The notes beneath the pieces were generated by a model. That model saw only the letters and a program-made list of their open reading frames with translations, was not told the origin of the DNA and did not search any database. This document shows positions 44,895 to 58,581 of a stretch of 64,000 nucleotides of DNA, piece after piece; positions within the stretch are counted from its first letter, which is position 1; each line of letters starts with the position of its first letter. A program made the translations under genes and the position numbers. Origin of the DNA: Ectopseudomonas oleovorans (GTDB taxonomy: Bacteria > Pseudomonadota > Gammaproteobacteria > Pseudomonadales > Pseudomonadaceae); contig NZ_QASO01000108.1 of assembly GCF_003052605.1 (NCBI RefSeq), positions 1 through 64,000 of the forward strand, written 5' to 3'.

Positions 44895-46322
44895 ATGGGG
44901 TTGGTTATGCGCATAGGCGCGCTGGTTACAGCTGTGGGGGTGTTGTTGGCGGCCCTGGCTGCCGAGGCCCTGGCTGCCTCCGATATACGGAGCGTGCGTC
45001 TGTGGCGTGCCCCGGACAATACCCGTCTGGTCTTCGATCTGTCTGGCCCGGTACAGCACAGCGTGTTCACCCTTGCCGCACCTGATCGCATCGTTATCGA
45101 CGTCAGTGGCGCCAAGTTGGCTACCAGTCTCGAGCAACTTTCGCTGGCCAACACCCCGATCACCGGTGTGCGCTCGGCGCAGCGCAGCGCTGATGACCTG
45201 CGCGTGGTCATCGATTTGTCGGCACCGGTTTCGCCGAAGAGCTTTACCCTGGCGCCCAATCAGCAGTACGGCCATCGCCTGGTTGTCGACCTGTTCGATC
45301 AGGGCAGTGCGCCGCCCTCTGCGCCGACCTCCAGCGTTGCCGCCAGCGCGCCGCCCGTGCCGGTCACGCCGACCCAGCCGCCACCCAAGCTGACGCCTGT
45401 GCCCAACGGCAAGCGCGATATTGTTATCGCCATCGATGCCGGCCATGGTGGCGAAGACCCTGGTGCGCTGTCGCCGGTCAAAGGGCAGTACGAGAAGAAC
45501 GTGACCTTGGCCATTTCCAGGGAATTGCAGCGACAGATCAATGCCGAGAAAGGCTTTCGCGGCGAGTTGGTACGCACGGGGGATTACTTCATTCCACTGC
45601 GCAAGCGCACCGAGATTGCGCGCAAGAAGGGCGCGGATCTGTTCGTGTCCATTCATGCCGATGCAGCGCCGCGCGCTTCGGCCTTCGGTGCGTCGGTCTA
45701 TGCCTTGTCCGAGCGCGGAGCAACCTCCGAGACCGCTCGCTGGCTGGCCGATGCCGAGAACCAGTCTGACCTGATCGGCGGTGCCGGCAACGTCAGTCTC
45801 GACGACAAGGACAAGATGCTCGCCGGCGTGCTGCTGGACCTGTCGATGACTGCGTCGCTGTCTTCCAGCCTGAATGTCGGGCAGAAGGTGTTGTCGAACA
45901 TGAGCAGCATCACCCCGCTGCACAAGCGGCGCGTCGAGCAAGCAGGGTTCATGGTGCTGAAGTCGCCGGATATTCCTTCGATCCTGGTGGAAACCGGGTT
46001 CATCTCCAATCCCAATGAGGCGAAGAAGCTGCACACTGCCAGCCATCAGCAGGCACTGGCGCGCTCCATTACCACCGGGGTCAAGCAGTTCTTCCACGAG
46101 AATCCGCCGCCCGGCACCTACGTAGCCTGGCTGCGTGATGAAGGCAAGATCGTTGCCGGCCCGCGTGAGCATGTGGTGGCACGCGGCGAGAGCCTGGCGC
46201 TGATCGCCCAGCGCTACCAGATCAGTCTGGTGGCATTGCGCAGTGCCAATAAGCTCAATGGTGACGTGATCAAAGTCGGCCAGACATTGCAGATACCCGC
46301 CACAGCGCTGGCAGCCCAGTAG
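44895..46322 (+). CDS. amiB: N-acetylmuramoyl-L-alanine amidase AmiB/AmiC type
   Basis: 475 residues with a signal peptide ending in ALA-AS. N-terminal AMIN domain (about 30-145), a proline/alanine-rich linker, an Amidase_3 domain ([46 protein letters not shown] with zinc ligands and the catalytic glutamate), and a C-terminal LysM ([20 protein letters not shown]). It splits septal peptidoglycan in the periplasm. The start is ATG 44895, or 44907. Confidence 0.95.
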   Translation: MGLVMRIGALVTAVGVLLAALAAEALAASDIRSVRLWRAPDNTRLVFDLSGPVQHSVFTLAAPDRIVIDVSGAKLATSLEQLSLANTPITGVRSAQRSADDLRVVIDLSAPVSPKSFTLAPNQQYGHRLVVDLFDQGSAPPSAPTSSVAASAPPVPVTPTQPPPKLTPVPNGKRDIVIAIDAGHGGEDPGALSPVKGQYEKNVTLAISRELQRQINAEKGFRGELVRTGDYFIPLRKRTEIARKKGADLFVSIHADAAPRASAFGASVYALSERGATSETARWLADAENQSDLIGGAGNVSLDDKDKMLAGVLLDLSMTASLSSSLNVGQKVLSNMSSITPLHKRRVEQAGFMVLKSPDIPSILVETGFISNPNEAKKLHTASHQQALARSITTGVKQFFHENPPPGTYVAWLRDEGKIVAGPREHVVARGESLALIAQRYQISLVALRSANKLNGDVIKVGQTLQIPATALAAQ

Positions 46323-46330
46323 TGAGTGTC

Positions 46331-48202
46331 ATGTCCCGTATTCATTTGCTCAGCCCGCGCCTGGCCAACCAGATCGCTGCGGGCGAGGTGGTCGAGCGTC
46401 CGGCTTCGGTCGCCAAGGAACTGCTGGAAAACAGCCTTGACTCCGGTGCGCGGCGTATCGATATCGACGTCGAGCAGGGCGGCGTCAAGTTGCTCAAGGT
46501 GCGTGACGACGGCAGCGGCATCGCCCCGGACGACCTGCCGCTGGCCCTGGCTCGCCACGCCACCAGCAAGATTCGCGAGCTGGAAGATCTCGAGGCCGTG
46601 CTCAGCATGGGCTTTCGCGGCGAGGCGCTGGCCTCGATCAGCTCGGTGTCGCGCCTGACCCTGACCTCGCGTACCGCCGACGCCGACCAGGCCTGGCAGG
46701 TGGAAACCGAGGGGCGTGACATGGAGCCACGGGTGCAGCCAGCTGCGCACCCGGTGGGCACCTCGGTGGAAGTACGAGATCTGTTCTTCAATACCCCGGC
46801 ACGGCGCAAGTTCCTGCGCGCCGAGAAAACCGAATTCGATCACCTGCAGGAAGTGATCAAGCGCCTGGCGCTGGCCCGTTTCGATGTCGGCTTTCACCTG
46901 CGCCATAACGGCAAGACGGTGCTCAGCCTGCACGAGGCGGGTGACGAGATCAGCCGGGCGCGTCGTGTGGCCTCGGTTTGCGGCCCGGCGTTCCTCGAGC
47001 AGGCGCTGCCCATCGAGATCGAGCGCGGCGGTCTGCGCCTGTGGGGCTGGGTCGGCTTGCCCACCTTCTCGCGCAGTCAGGCGGATCTGCAGTATTTCTA
47101 TGTCAACGGCCGCATGGTGCGCGACAAGCTGGTCGCTCATGCGGTGCGCCAGGCCTATCGCGACGTGCTGTTCAACGGCCGTCACCCGACCTTTGTGCTG
47201 TTTCTGGAAATCGACCCGAGCACGGTGGACGTCAACGTTCACCCGACCAAGCACGAAGTGCGCTTCCGTGACAGCCGCATGGTACATGACTTCCTTTACG
47301 GTACGTTGCACCGTGCGCTGGCCGATGTACGCCCGGAAGATCAGGTGGCCGCTCCGGCGGCCATCTCCCCCATGTCGCGTGCAAGCGGCCTGGCCGCCGG
47401 AGAATTTGGCCCGCAGGGCGAAATGGGTCTGGCTGCCAGTGTGCTGGAAACCCCGGTGGCCAATGCGCAGCCGGCCTGGCGTGGTGCAGGTGCTGGTTAT
47501 CAGCAACAAGCTAGCAACCCCGGCGTACCGGCTGCCGAAGCGCAAGCCACCTATCGCGAGTATTTCGCCCCGCTGCCCGCTGCGTCGTCCGCAGCGCTGC
47601 CGCAGGAGCAGGGCGACATTCCGCCGCTCGGCTATGCCGTGGCGCAGCTCAAGGGGGTCTACATCCTCGCCGAGAATGCCCAGGGCATGGTTGTGGTGGA
47701 CATGCACGCCGCGCATGAGCGCATCACCTACGAGCGCCTGAAGCATGCGATGGCCAGTGAGGGGTTGCGCGGCCAGCCGTTGCTGGTACCGGAGTCTATC
47801 GCTCTCAGTCAGCGCGAAGCCGACTGCGCCGAGGAGCATGGCCAGTGGTTCCAGCGTCTGGGCTTCGAATTGCAGCGCCTGGGAGAGGAGACGCTGGCGA
47901 TCCGCCAGATTCCGGCGCTGCTCAAGCAGGCCGAAGCGACCCAGTTGGTGCGCGACGTGCTGGCCGATCTGCTCGAATATGGCACCAGCGACCGTATCCA
48001 GGCGCACCTCAACGAGCTGCTGGCGACCATGGCCTGCCATGGTGCGGTGCGCGCCAACCGGCGCCTGACCATTCCCGAGATGAACGCCCTATTGCGTGAT
48101 ATGGAACAGACCGAGCGCAGCGGCCAGTGCAACCACGGGCGTCCGACCTGGACGCAATTGAGCATGGATCAGCTCGACAAGTTGTTCATGCGTGGTCAGT
48201 AA
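46331..48202 (+). CDS. mutL: DNA mismatch repair protein MutL
   Basis: 623 residues from ATG 46331; a GTG at 46322 that overlaps the amiB stop is an alternative. The GHKL ATPase has [28 protein letters not shown] and [14 protein letters not shown]. The endonuclease motif is kept as [13 protein letters not shown], and the zinc-binding C-terminus ([13 protein letters not shown]) is also intact. It coordinates methyl-independent mismatch repair in Pseudomonas. Confidence 0.97.
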   Translation: MSRIHLLSPRLANQIAAGEVVERPASVAKELLENSLDSGARRIDIDVEQGGVKLLKVRDDGSGIAPDDLPLALARHATSKIRELEDLEAVLSMGFRGEALASISSVSRLTLTSRTADADQAWQVETEGRDMEPRVQPAAHPVGTSVEVRDLFFNTPARRKFLRAEKTEFDHLQEVIKRLALARFDVGFHLRHNGKTVLSLHEAGDEISRARRVASVCGPAFLEQALPIEIERGGLRLWGWVGLPTFSRSQADLQYFYVNGRMVRDKLVAHAVRQAYRDVLFNGRHPTFVLFLEIDPSTVDVNVHPTKHEVRFRDSRMVHDFLYGTLHRALADVRPEDQVAAPAAISPMSRASGLAAGEFGPQGEMGLAASVLETPVANAQPAWRGAGAGYQQQASNPGVPAAEAQATYREYFAPLPAASSAALPQEQGDIPPLGYAVAQLKGVYILAENAQGMVVVDMHAAHERITYERLKHAMASEGLRGQPLLVPESIALSQREADCAEEHGQWFQRLGFELQRLGEETLAIRQIPALLKQAEATQLVRDVLADLLEYGTSDRIQAHLNELLATMACHGAVRANRRLTIPEMNALLRDMEQTERSGQCNHGRPTWTQLSMDQLDKLFMRGQ

Positions 48203-48252
48203 TTGAGCAATGCCCCGCCGAGGGCTCCCGTCTTTGTTGCCGAGTTATATCG

Positions 48253-49224
48253 ATGCCTGCGCTTCCTCCTGCAATCTTCCTGATGGGCCCGACAGCCGCT
48301 GGCAAGACTGACCTGGCCCTGGAGCTGGCGCGCGTCTTGCCGTGTGACCTGATCAGCGTTGATTCGGCGCTGATCTATCGTGGCATGGACATCGGCACGG
48401 CCAAGCCTGAGCGCGTCATTCTCGACGCGTTTCCTCACGCCCTGATCGATATTCGTGATCCGGCCGAGAGCTATTCGGCGGCGGAGTTTCGCGCCGATGC
48501 GCTGGCCGCCATGGCCGAGAGCACGGCGCGTGGCCGTATTCCGCTGCTGGTAGGCGGCACCATGCTCTATTACAAGGCGCTGTTGGAGGGCTTGGCCGAT
48601 ATGCCCAGCGCCGCCCCGGCCATCCGTGCCGAGCTGGAAGCAAGGGCTGCAGCCGAAGGTTGGGAGGCGCTGCATCGGGAGCTGGCTGAGGTCGATCCAG
48701 AGTCCGCCGCGCGCATCCATCCCAACGATCCGCAGCGTCTGACTCGGGCGCTTGAGGTCTATCGCGTGAGCGGCCTGAGCATGACCGAGCATCGCCTGCG
48801 CCAGGCTGCAGGAAATCCCGATGCGGGTACATCAGGCGCCGGGCAATTACCCTATACTGTTGCTCAGCTTGCTATCGCACCAGCGCAGCGTCAGGTTTTG
48901 TATGACCGCATCGCTCAACGATTTCGGGTGATGTTGGAACAGGGTTTCGTGGAAGAGGTCGAAGCCCTGCGTAGACGAAGTGACTTGCACGCGGGATTGC
49001 CGTCTATACGGGCGGTGGGTTATCGCCAGGTATGGGAATACCTCGATGGCGAGCTGTCCCGGGACGAGATGGTCGAGCGGGGCATCATCGCCACGCGGCA
49101 ATTGGCCAAGCGTCAGTTCACCTGGCTACGCGGTTGGGAGAACTTGCATTGGCTCGATAGCCTGGCCTGCGACAATCTGTCTCGCGTCTTGAAATACCTG
49201 GAAAGCGTCTCCATATTGAAATGA
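48253..49224 (+). CDS. miaA: tRNA dimethylallyltransferase MiaA
   Basis: 323 residues from ATG 48253. P-loop [15 protein letters not shown], followed by [19 protein letters not shown] and [12 protein letters not shown], are signature segments. It attaches the isopentenyl group to A37 of tRNAs reading UNN codons. It is directly followed by hfq, as in most gammaproteobacteria. Confidence 0.97.
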   Translation: MPALPPAIFLMGPTAAGKTDLALELARVLPCDLISVDSALIYRGMDIGTAKPERVILDAFPHALIDIRDPAESYSAAEFRADALAAMAESTARGRIPLLVGGTMLYYKALLEGLADMPSAAPAIRAELEARAAAEGWEALHRELAEVDPESAARIHPNDPQRLTRALEVYRVSGLSMTEHRLRQAAGNPDAGTSGAGQLPYTVAQLAIAPAQRQVLYDRIAQRFRVMLEQGFVEEVEALRRRSDLHAGLPSIRAVGYRQVWEYLDGELSRDEMVERGIIATRQLAKRQFTWLRGWENLHWLDSLACDNLSRVLKYLESVSILK

Positions 49225-49303
49225 GACCTTGCCGCTGGTCGTCTATCCTTGGGGGTGGGACGGCCTGAAGCCATTGTTTACCTACTAAAATTATTGAAAT
49301 TGA

Positions 49304-49585
<282 letters not shown>

Positions 49586-49597
49586 TAGGGGGCTGCA

Positions 49598-50899
49598 TTG
49601 TTCTTCGAGCGTCATGAGGGCGGTGAGCGGGCCATCCTGGTTCATCTGGAAGGCCAAGACTCCGAGGCGAGCGAAGACCCCCAGGAGTTCCAGGAATTGG
49701 CCATGTCGGCAGGCGCCGACATGGTCGCTTTCTTCAGTGTGCCCAGCAGTCGTCTGACTGCCAAGTTCCTTATCGGCAGCGGCAAGGTCGAGGAGCTGCG
49801 CGACCACGTCAAGGCCGCCGAGGCCGACCTGGTCATCTTCAATCACACCCTGACGCCCAGCCAGGAGCGCAACCTCGAGCGTGCCTTCGAATGCCGTGTG
49901 CTCGATCGTACCGGGTTGATCCTCGATATCTTCGCCCAGCGTGCGCGCACTCACGAAGGCAAGCTGCAGGTCGAGTTGGCTCAGCTTGATCACATGAGCA
50001 CGCGCCTGGTGCGTGGCTGGACCCACCTCGAGCGGCAGAAGGGTGGTATCGGCCTGCGTGGTCCGGGTGAAACCCAGCTGGAAACCGACCGCCGCTTGTT
50101 GCGCGTGCGTATTCGCCAGATCAAGCAGAAGCTCGAGAAGGTGCGCAGTCAGCGCGAGCAGGCGCGCCGTGGGCGCAGGCGCGCGGATATTCCATCGGTC
50201 TCCCTGGTGGGGTACACCAACGCCGGCAAGTCCACCTTGTTCAATGCCCTGACCACCTCCGAGGTGTATGCGGCCGATCAACTGTTCGCCACACTCGATC
50301 CGACCCTGCGCCGTCTGCAGCTCGACGACCTGGGTCCCGTGGTACTGGCCGATACCGTGGGTTTCATTCGCCATCTGCCGCACAAGCTGGTCGAGGCTTT
50401 CCGCGCTACGCTTGAAGAATCGAGCAATTCCGACCTGCTGTTGCATGTGATCGACGCCCATGAGCCTGAGCGCATGGCGCAGATCGAGCAGGTGCAGAAC
50501 GTGCTCAAGGAGATCGGCGCACACGAGTTGCCGATGCTCGAGGTATACAACAAGCTGGATTTGTTGGATGGTGTCGAGCCGCAGATCCAGCGCGATGCTG
50601 ATGGCAAGCCGCTGCGTGTCTGGTTGTCGGCCCGCGAGGGGCGTGGTCTTGAGCTGTTGCGTCAAGCAGTGGCGGAGCTGTTGGGCGAAGATTTGTTCGT
50701 CGCCACGCTGCAGCTGCCGCAACGTTTGGGGCGACTGCGTGCGCAGTTCTTCGCGTTGGGGGCGGTGCAGAGCGAAGAACATGACGAGTTGGGGCGCAGC
50801 TTGCTGGCGGTACGTTTGCCGCGAGTCGAGCTCAATCGCCTGGTGAGTCGCGAAGGTTTGGAGCCTCAAACCTTCATCGAGCAACATACTTTGCAATAA
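49598..50899 (+). CDS. hflX: Ribosome-associated GTPase HflX
   Basis: 433 residues starting at a TTG (49598), preceded by AGGGGG; no in-frame ATG lies before the conserved FFERHEGGERAILVH. The N-terminal HflX domain is followed by the GTPase with GYTNAGKSTLFNAL (G1), ADTVGFIRHLP (G3) and VYNKLDLLDG (G4). It rescues stalled or heat-damaged ribosomes. It follows hfq by 12 bp. A GC-rich 8-bp hairpin (50952-50970) lies between it and hflK. Confidence 0.96.
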   Translation: MFFERHEGGERAILVHLEGQDSEASEDPQEFQELAMSAGADMVAFFSVPSSRLTAKFLIGSGKVEELRDHVKAAEADLVIFNHTLTPSQERNLERAFECRVLDRTGLILDIFAQRARTHEGKLQVELAQLDHMSTRLVRGWTHLERQKGGIGLRGPGETQLETDRRLLRVRIRQIKQKLEKVRSQREQARRGRRRADIPSVSLVGYTNAGKSTLFNALTTSEVYAADQLFATLDPTLRRLQLDDLGPVVLADTVGFIRHLPHKLVEAFRATLEESSNSDLLLHVIDAHEPERMAQIEQVQNVLKEIGAHELPMLEVYNKLDLLDGVEPQIQRDADGKPLRVWLSAREGRGLELLRQAVAELLGEDLFVATLQLPQRLGRLRAQFFALGAVQSEEHDELGRSLLAVRLPRVELNRLVSREGLEPQTFIEQHTLQ

Positions 50900-50996
50900 A
50901 GCCTGGGACGGTGGCTTTGCTGTCACCATAGGGCTTTGGGTAGCATTGGCCGGCGCGCCGTGGGCGCGCCTTCGCTTTATTAGTACGGTGAACGCT

Positions 50997-52163
50997 ATGG
51001 CTTGGAATGAGCCGGGTGGCAACTCGAACAATCAAGACCCTTGGGGCGGCCGCAAAGGCGGTGGCCGGCAGGGGCCGCCGGATCTCGACGAAGCGTTCCG
51101 CAAGCTGCAAGAAAGCCTCAACGGGCTGTTTGGCGGTGGCAAGAAACGTGGTGACGACGACTCTGGTCGCAGTGGCGGCGGTGGCTTCGGCCTGCTGTTC
51201 GTCGGTCTCGGCCTGTTGGCGGTGGTATGGCTGTACAGCGCGATCTACGTGGTGGACGAACAGGAGCAGGCCGTGGTGCTGCGCTTCGGTAAGTACCACG
51301 AGACCGTTGGTCCGGGCCTGAATATCTATTTCCCGCCAATCGATCGCAAGTTCCAGGAAAACGTCACGCGTGAGCGCGCCTACAGTAAGCAGGGCGCCAT
51401 GCTGACCGAAGACGAGAACATCATCGAAGTGCCGCTGACCGTGCAGTATCGGGTGAGCAACCTGCAGGACTTCGTGCTCAACGTCGAGCAGCCGGAAGTC
51501 AGTCTGCAGCACGCTACCGACAGTGCCGTGCGCCATGTGGTGGGTTCCACCGAGATGGATCAGGTGCTGACCGAAGGTCGTGAGCTGATAGCCAGCGAGG
51601 TGCGTGAGCGCCTGCAGCGTTTCCTCGACAACTACCGCACCGGTATCACCATCACTCAGGTGAACATCCAGAGCGCTGCGGCGCCGCGTGAGGTTCAGGA
51701 AGCCTTCGATGACGTGATCCGTGCCCGTGAAGACGAGCAACGCGAGAAGAACCAGGCCGAGTCCTACGCCAACGGCGTGATTCCGGAAGCGCGTGGTCAG
51801 GCCCAGCGTCTGCTGGAAGAGGCCAACGGTTACCGTGATGAAGTCATCGCTCGTGCCCAGGGTGAGGCTGATCGCTTCACCAAGCTGGTCGCCGAGTACC
51901 GCAAGGCGCCCGAGATCACTCGCGAGCGTCTGTACATCGACACCATGCAGGAAGTGATGAGCAACACCAGCAAGGTTCTGGTCACCGGTGACAAGGGGCA
52001 GAACAACCTGCTCTATCTGCCGCTGGACAAGATGATCGACAGCCGTGGTGGTGCTTCTTCCTCCAGTTCTGCCAACAGCAGCAATTCGACAGCGCGTGAT
52101 CCGGCCGTGCCGCTGAGCAGCGATATGTCGCAGCGTAACCTGCGTACCCGGGAGGGCCGTTGA
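50997..52163 (+). CDS. hflK: FtsH modulator HflK
   Basis: 388 residues from ATG 50997. A glycine-rich N-terminal tail, one membrane segment (FGLLFVGLGLLAVVWLYSAI), and an SPFH/prohibitin domain (EQAVVLRFGKYHETVGPGLN) ending in a coiled coil. With HflC it encloses FtsH in a periplasmic cage and restrains proteolysis. Its stop overlaps the hflC start (TGATG). Confidence 0.96.
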   Translation: MAWNEPGGNSNNQDPWGGRKGGGRQGPPDLDEAFRKLQESLNGLFGGGKKRGDDDSGRSGGGGFGLLFVGLGLLAVVWLYSAIYVVDEQEQAVVLRFGKYHETVGPGLNIYFPPIDRKFQENVTRERAYSKQGAMLTEDENIIEVPLTVQYRVSNLQDFVLNVEQPEVSLQHATDSAVRHVVGSTEMDQVLTEGRELIASEVRERLQRFLDNYRTGITITQVNIQSAAAPREVQEAFDDVIRAREDEQREKNQAESYANGVIPEARGQAQRLLEEANGYRDEVIARAQGEADRFTKLVAEYRKAPEITRERLYIDTMQEVMSNTSKVLVTGDKGQNNLLYLPLDKMIDSRGGASSSSSANSSNSTARDPAVPLSSDMSQRNLRTREGR

Positions 52164-53032
52164 TGAACAACAAGTCCCTGATCGGCCTGATCGTGGCCGT
52201 GGTTGTGGCCCTGGTGGCGTGGAACAGCTTCTATATCGTGGCGCAGACCGAGCGTGCGGTGCTGTTGCAGTTCGGGCGAGTGGTTCAGCCTGATGTGCAG
52301 CCCGGCCTGCATGTGAAGATCCCCTACGTCAACCAGGTGCGTATCTTCGACGGTCGTCTGCTGACGCTGGACTCGACGTCCTCGCGCTTCCTGACCCTGG
52401 AGAAGAAAGCGCTGATGGTCGATGCCTATGCCAAGTGGCGGGTGAAGGATGCCGAGCGCTTCTATCAGTCCACCTCGGGCATGAAGCAGGTCGCCGACGA
52501 GCGTCTGGCGCGTCGTCTGGAAGCATCGCTGCGTGACCAGTTCGGTAAGCGCACCCTGCACGAATCGGTATCCGGCGAGCGTGATGCGCTGATGGCTGAC
52601 GTGACCGCGACCCTCAACCGCGCCGCCGAGCGTGAGTTGGGTATCGAAGTGGTCGATGTTCGGGTCAAGGCCATCGACCTGCCGCGCGAAGTGAACCGCA
52701 GCGTGTTCGAGCGGATGAGCACCGAGCGTGAGCGTGAAGCGCGCGAGCATCGCGCCAAGGGTCGTGAGCTGGCCGAAGGTATTCGCGCCGATGCCGATCG
52801 TCAGCGCCGCGTACTGCTGGCTGAAGCCTATCGTGAAGCTGAAGAGCTGCGCGGTGACGGTGATGCCCAGGCTGCGTCCATCTACGCCAACGCCTTCGGT
52901 CAGGATCAGGAGTTCTACTCCTTCTACCGTAGTCTGCAGGCTTACCGCGAAAGCTTCGCTGACAAGCGTGATGTGCTGGTGCTGGACCCGGGCAGCGATT
53001 TCTTCCGCTACCTGGAAAAATCCAGGCCTTGA
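52163..53032 (+). CDS. hflC: FtsH modulator HflC
   Basis: 289 residues from ATG 52163, overlapping the hflK stop by one base. N-terminal anchor LIGLIVAVVVALVAWNSFY, then the SPFH domain (TERAVLLQFGRVVQPDVQPG) and a coiled-coil region rich in Glu/Arg. It pairs with HflK. Confidence 0.96.
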   Translation: MNNKSLIGLIVAVVVALVAWNSFYIVAQTERAVLLQFGRVVQPDVQPGLHVKIPYVNQVRIFDGRLLTLDSTSSRFLTLEKKALMVDAYAKWRVKDAERFYQSTSGMKQVADERLARRLEASLRDQFGKRTLHESVSGERDALMADVTATLNRAAERELGIEVVDVRVKAIDLPREVNRSVFERMSTEREREAREHRAKGRELAEGIRADADRQRRVLLAEAYREAEELRGDGDAQAASIYANAFGQDQEFYSFYRSLQAYRESFADKRDVLVLDPGSDFFRYLEKSRP

Positions 53033-53099
53033 TCGGCAACCCTGGCGGCGCGATGCGTCGCCAGGGTGACCGCAAGGTAAAACGTGGTATCATGCGGCA

Positions 53100-53122
53100 G
53101 CCGGGAAAATCCCGGCTTTTTT
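53100..53122 (+). terminator. Intrinsic terminator between hflC and the DUF2065 gene
   Basis: Stem GCCGGGA/TCCCGGC (53100-53106, 53110-53116) followed by six T. It would end or attenuate the hflKC transcript before the small membrane gene. Confidence 0.8.
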
Positions 53123-53137
53123 GCGTCTGTGGGAATC

Positions 53138-53323
53138 ATGTGGCAGGAACTCGGCATCGCACTGTGTCTGGTATTGGTGCTGGAAGGCATCCTGCCCTTC
53201 CTCTATCCGCGCCATTGGCGCGGAGCGGTCATGCAGGCAGCTCGTCTGCCCGACCGCCGACTGCGCCTTATGGGGCTGGCCAGCATGCTGCTGGGTTCGG
53301 CCCTTCTATATCTGCTTCACTGA
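53138..53323 (+). CDS. Small membrane protein, DUF2065
   Basis: 61 residues from ATG 53138. Two hydrophobic helices ([20 protein letters not shown] and [18 protein letters not shown]) joined by a basic loop. It is the DUF2065 family usually located between hflC and hisZ. The function is unknown; its place suggests a link with HflKC or FtsH, but this is inference. Confidence 0.85.
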   Translation: MWQELGIALCLVLVLEGILPFLYPRHWRGAVMQAARLPDRRLRLMGLASMLLGSALLYLLH

Positions 53324-53360
53324 AGGCTTGTGCCGCCCGGATCGAGAGGGGAATGGCGAA

Positions 53361-55900
<2,540 letters not shown>

Positions 55901-55925
55901 TCGAGATGCTCTCGAGTCGCACAGG

Positions 55926-55948
55926 AGCCGCCTTCGGGCGGCTTTTTT
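55926..55948 (+). terminator. Intrinsic terminator after purA
   Basis: Stem AGCCGCC/GGCGGCT (55926-55932, 55937-55943) with a TTCG tetraloop followed by a run of T. Confidence 0.92.
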
Positions 55949-56061
55949 GTGTCCGTCCGTACGGGCGCTCCTGCATAGGAGCTGGGCATGCGCTTTGCTT
56001 ATATTCAATAAATCCCGGAAGTCGCCGTTATAGCTATTACGGTTGTTGAGGAGTGTCCCCA

Positions 56062-57996
56062 GTGTTCGCCATCGTTTCCATGTTGCGTAGCCGTTTGTTG
56101 CGCCCGGTGTTCGTCGCGCTTGGCCTGGCCATGTTGGTGCAGGTCGGTTTGGCTGTTTGGCTGATGCGCGCCTCGGTCGACGGCATGGTCGAGGATCTGG
56201 CGCAGCGTCTGGGCGGTGAGAGCCGCCGCCTGGGTGAAGAGTTGAACATGGCTGAGCGTGAGATGAGTCAGGGCCTCGCTGCGTTGGCCGGCAGTACCCG
56301 GGCTCGCCTTGGTGAGGGGCTTTCCGGGCAGTTGAAGGATGAGCAGGCTCAGTTGCGCGTGGTACTCGAGGGCAATCTCAAACAGTCCGGTCAGGCGCTC
56401 GCGCAATTGCTGGCTGGGGTGGCGCCGAAGTCCATTTGGGATCTGGATATTCCTGCGCTCACTGCGCTTACCCGAATCGCCCAGCAGGATCCGGCGGTGT
56501 TGTTCGCCATCATCTATGACGCCGATGGTCAGCGCCTGACGCGCAACTTCAATCGCAGTAATGCGCAGGTGCGTGAGCTGGTCGCTGCCGGGCAGGGTGA
56601 CTCGCCGCTGGAGAAGCTGGTGGAGGCGGCCTCGCGTGATCCGCGTGTATACGTGGTCGAGGCGCAAATCAGTCCGATGGGGGCGTCGATCGGCAAGGTG
56701 CAGATGGGCCTGTCACTGGATGTGGTGGAAAAGGAGCTGGCCGCGCTCGACGGCCGCTTTGCGTCGTTGGTCAGTGGTGCCGGTGAGTTGGTCGACAGCA
56801 GCCTGGCAGGTGCTGCCGAGGAGGCGACCGGTGCGCTGCGCGAGCGTCTGCAGTCGGCTGAGCGCTACACCCAGGAAATGGCACGCAACGGTGGTGAGTC
56901 GGTGCGCGTGGCGGCGGATTCGCTGCGCTGGAACATCGCCCTCGGCCTGTTGATCGTGGGGGCGCTGGCAATGGTCGTGGTGGCGCTGGTGCTTGGCTGG
57001 CGAGTGCTCAGTCGCTTGCGCCTGCTCAGCGCGGCGCTGAACGATCTGGCTGCGGGCGAGGGCGATCTGACCCGGCGCGTGAGCATCGACAGTCAGGACG
57101 AGGTCGGCGAGATGGCCGATGCAGTCAATCGCTTCATCGCCAAGCTGCAACCCATCGTGCGTGAGTCGGGTGAGGTGGCGTTGCGTACCGGTGAGCAGAT
57201 TCGCAGCCTGACTCAGCGCGGCGTGGCGGCCGAGGCCGCTGCTGGTCGTCAGCGCGATGAGGTGGCGGGCAGCCTGCAGGCGTTGGAGCAAATGGCCGAT
57301 GAGGCGCAGGCGGAAAGCCAGGCCATGCAGGATGCGCTGCAGCGCGTCGACACCATCCGCCAGGCCGCGCACGAAAATGCGGCGATTGCTCAGCGTCTGT
57401 CAGCGCTGATCGAAGGCTTGGTGGCGCGGGTGGCTGATGGTTCGGCGGTGATCGAGCGGCTGGCCAAGCAGAGCGAGCAGATCGAGGTGGTACTGACGGT
57501 GATTCAGTCCATCGCCGAACAGACCAACCTGCTCGCGCTCAATGCCGCCATCGAGGCGGCGCGCGCTGGTGAGAGTGGTCGCGGGTTTGCCGTGGTGGCT
57601 GACGAGGTGCGTGCGCTGGCGAGCAAGACTCAGCAGTCCACCGGCGATATCCAGACCCATATCGCTGCCCTGCAGCGGGGCGCGCAGGAGGCGGTCGCCG
57701 CCATCGCCCAGGCGGGCGCGCAAGGTAGTGAAGGGCTGCAGGTGCTGCGTGACAGTGCGCGCCTGCAGCAATCGGTGCAGCAGTCGGTAGACGAAGTGCA
57801 TGGCGCCATCAATGCGGCAACTCAGGCCGCGGCACATCAGGCGGACGGTGCGGGAGCGGTACGCGGGCGTGTCGAGATCATTCATGCCGAAGCGCAGCGT
57901 GCGGCAGAGGCGGTGGCAGCGATAGCCGGCAATGCGCGCGCGTTGGACGAGCTGGCAGCTCAGCTCAAGGCCAGCCTAGGGCAATTCAAAGTGTAG
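56062..57996 (+). CDS. Methyl-accepting chemotaxis protein
   Basis: 644 residues from a GTG at 56062 (GAGGAG at 56048-56053 gives an 8-bp spacing; the earlier GTG at 56053 would overlap it). TM1 is near residues 12-33 and TM2 near 295-318, bracketing a large periplasmic ligand domain (~260 residues) with [24 protein letters not shown] (about 318-370) and the signalling domain follow, with the hairpin tip [20 protein letters not shown]. No CheR-binding pentapeptide at the C-terminus. The ligand is unknown. Confidence 0.9.
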   Translation: MFAIVSMLRSRLLRPVFVALGLAMLVQVGLAVWLMRASVDGMVEDLAQRLGGESRRLGEELNMAEREMSQGLAALAGSTRARLGEGLSGQLKDEQAQLRVVLEGNLKQSGQALAQLLAGVAPKSIWDLDIPALTALTRIAQQDPAVLFAIIYDADGQRLTRNFNRSNAQVRELVAAGQGDSPLEKLVEAASRDPRVYVVEAQISPMGASIGKVQMGLSLDVVEKELAALDGRFASLVSGAGELVDSSLAGAAEEATGALRERLQSAERYTQEMARNGGESVRVAADSLRWNIALGLLIVGALAMVVVALVLGWRVLSRLRLLSAALNDLAAGEGDLTRRVSIDSQDEVGEMADAVNRFIAKLQPIVRESGEVALRTGEQIRSLTQRGVAAEAAAGRQRDEVAGSLQALEQMADEAQAESQAMQDALQRVDTIRQAAHENAAIAQRLSALIEGLVARVADGSAVIERLAKQSEQIEVVLTVIQSIAEQTNLLALNAAIEAARAGESGRGFAVVADEVRALASKTQQSTGDIQTHIAALQRGAQEAVAAIAQAGAQGSEGLQVLRDSARLQQSVQQSVDEVHGAINAATQAAAHQADGAGAVRGRVEIIHAEAQRAAEAVAAIAGNARALDELAAQLKASLGQFKV

Positions 57997-58082
57997 GGTA
58001 CGCAGTGCGCACCTCGCTGTTCTATGGTCTGGGCGGGGGGCGTAGCGCGCCCTGCGAGGAGGTCTGCTTTTTCGTGGGCAAT

Positions 58083-58111
58083 AAAAAACCGAGCCATTGG
58101 CTCGGTTTTTT
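58083..58111. terminator. Bidirectional terminator between the MCP gene and the tRNA-Leu genes
   Basis: AAAAAA-CCGAGCC-ATT-GGCTCGG-TTTTTT: a perfect stem with A and T runs on both sides. It can end the MCP transcript (+) and the tRNA transcript (-). Confidence 0.92.
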
Positions 58112-58117
58112 GAAATT

Positions 58118-58204
58118 TGGTGCCCAGGAGAAGACTCGAACTTCCACGACCGTTAAGTCACTGATACCTGAAACCAGCGCGTCTACCAATTCCGCCACCT
58201 GGGC
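58118..58204 (-). tRNA. tRNA-Leu (anticodon CAG), copy 2 of the transcript
   Basis: 87 nt with encoded CCA. The acceptor stem GCCCAGG pairs with CCTGGGC; D-loop GGCGGAATTGGTAGACGCG; anticodon loop TTCAGGT closed by CTGGT/ATCAG gives CAG; the variable arm is the long class II type; T-arm GTTCGAGTC. It differs from copy 1 only in the variable arm region. Confidence 0.96.
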
Positions 58205-58287
58205 ACTGCAGCAATGTTCGTCGTTACCGACACGGAGCGTTGCATCCGTTATTTGCAAAATGGCTTATCAGACCACTTCACGAAATT

Positions 58288-58374
58288 TGGTGCCCAGGAG
58301 AAGACTCGAACTTCCACGGCCGTTAAGCCACTGATACCTGAAACCAGCGCGTCTACCAATTCCGCCACCTGGGC
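58288..58374 (-). tRNA. tRNA-Leu (anticodon CAG), copy 1 of the transcript
   Basis: 87 nt, same architecture as the neighbouring copy: CAG anticodon, class II variable arm, encoded CCA. The two copies are 83 bp apart and are probably transcribed together from the promoter at 58438-58466. Confidence 0.96.
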
Positions 58375-58437
58375 ACTGAAACTGATGAATCATCATCTGC
58401 TTCGTGTTACAACGTCTGCTCGACGCTGTGGGCGCGA

Positions 58438-58466
58438 ACTATACGGGCGGGCATTTACCTTGTAAA
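58438..58466 (-). promoter_or_regulatory. Sigma-70 promoter of the tRNA-Leu pair
   Basis: TTTACA (58466-58461), a 17-bp spacer, TATAGT (58443-58438), followed by the GC-rich discriminator TCGCGCCC. This is the profile of a stringently controlled stable-RNA promoter. Confidence 0.85.
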
Positions 58467-58581
58467 CCCCTGACCGCAAAAAAATTATTGTCGCCGGAAA
58501 AGCTGCCGCGAATGACGTTTTCGCGCTTCAATAGGCAGATGGCATACACCTTTATACATAAGCATAGGTAATCCTTCCTAC

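Noticed and set aside
50952..50970. Hairpin between hflX and hflK as a terminator
   Set aside because: The stem GGCGCGCC is strong, but it is followed by no T-run and lies within a conserved operon.
56009..56031. Sigma-28-like promoter upstream of the chemoreceptor gene
   Set aside because: TAAA and GCCGTTAT are present, but the spacing is four bases short and the -10 differs at two positions.
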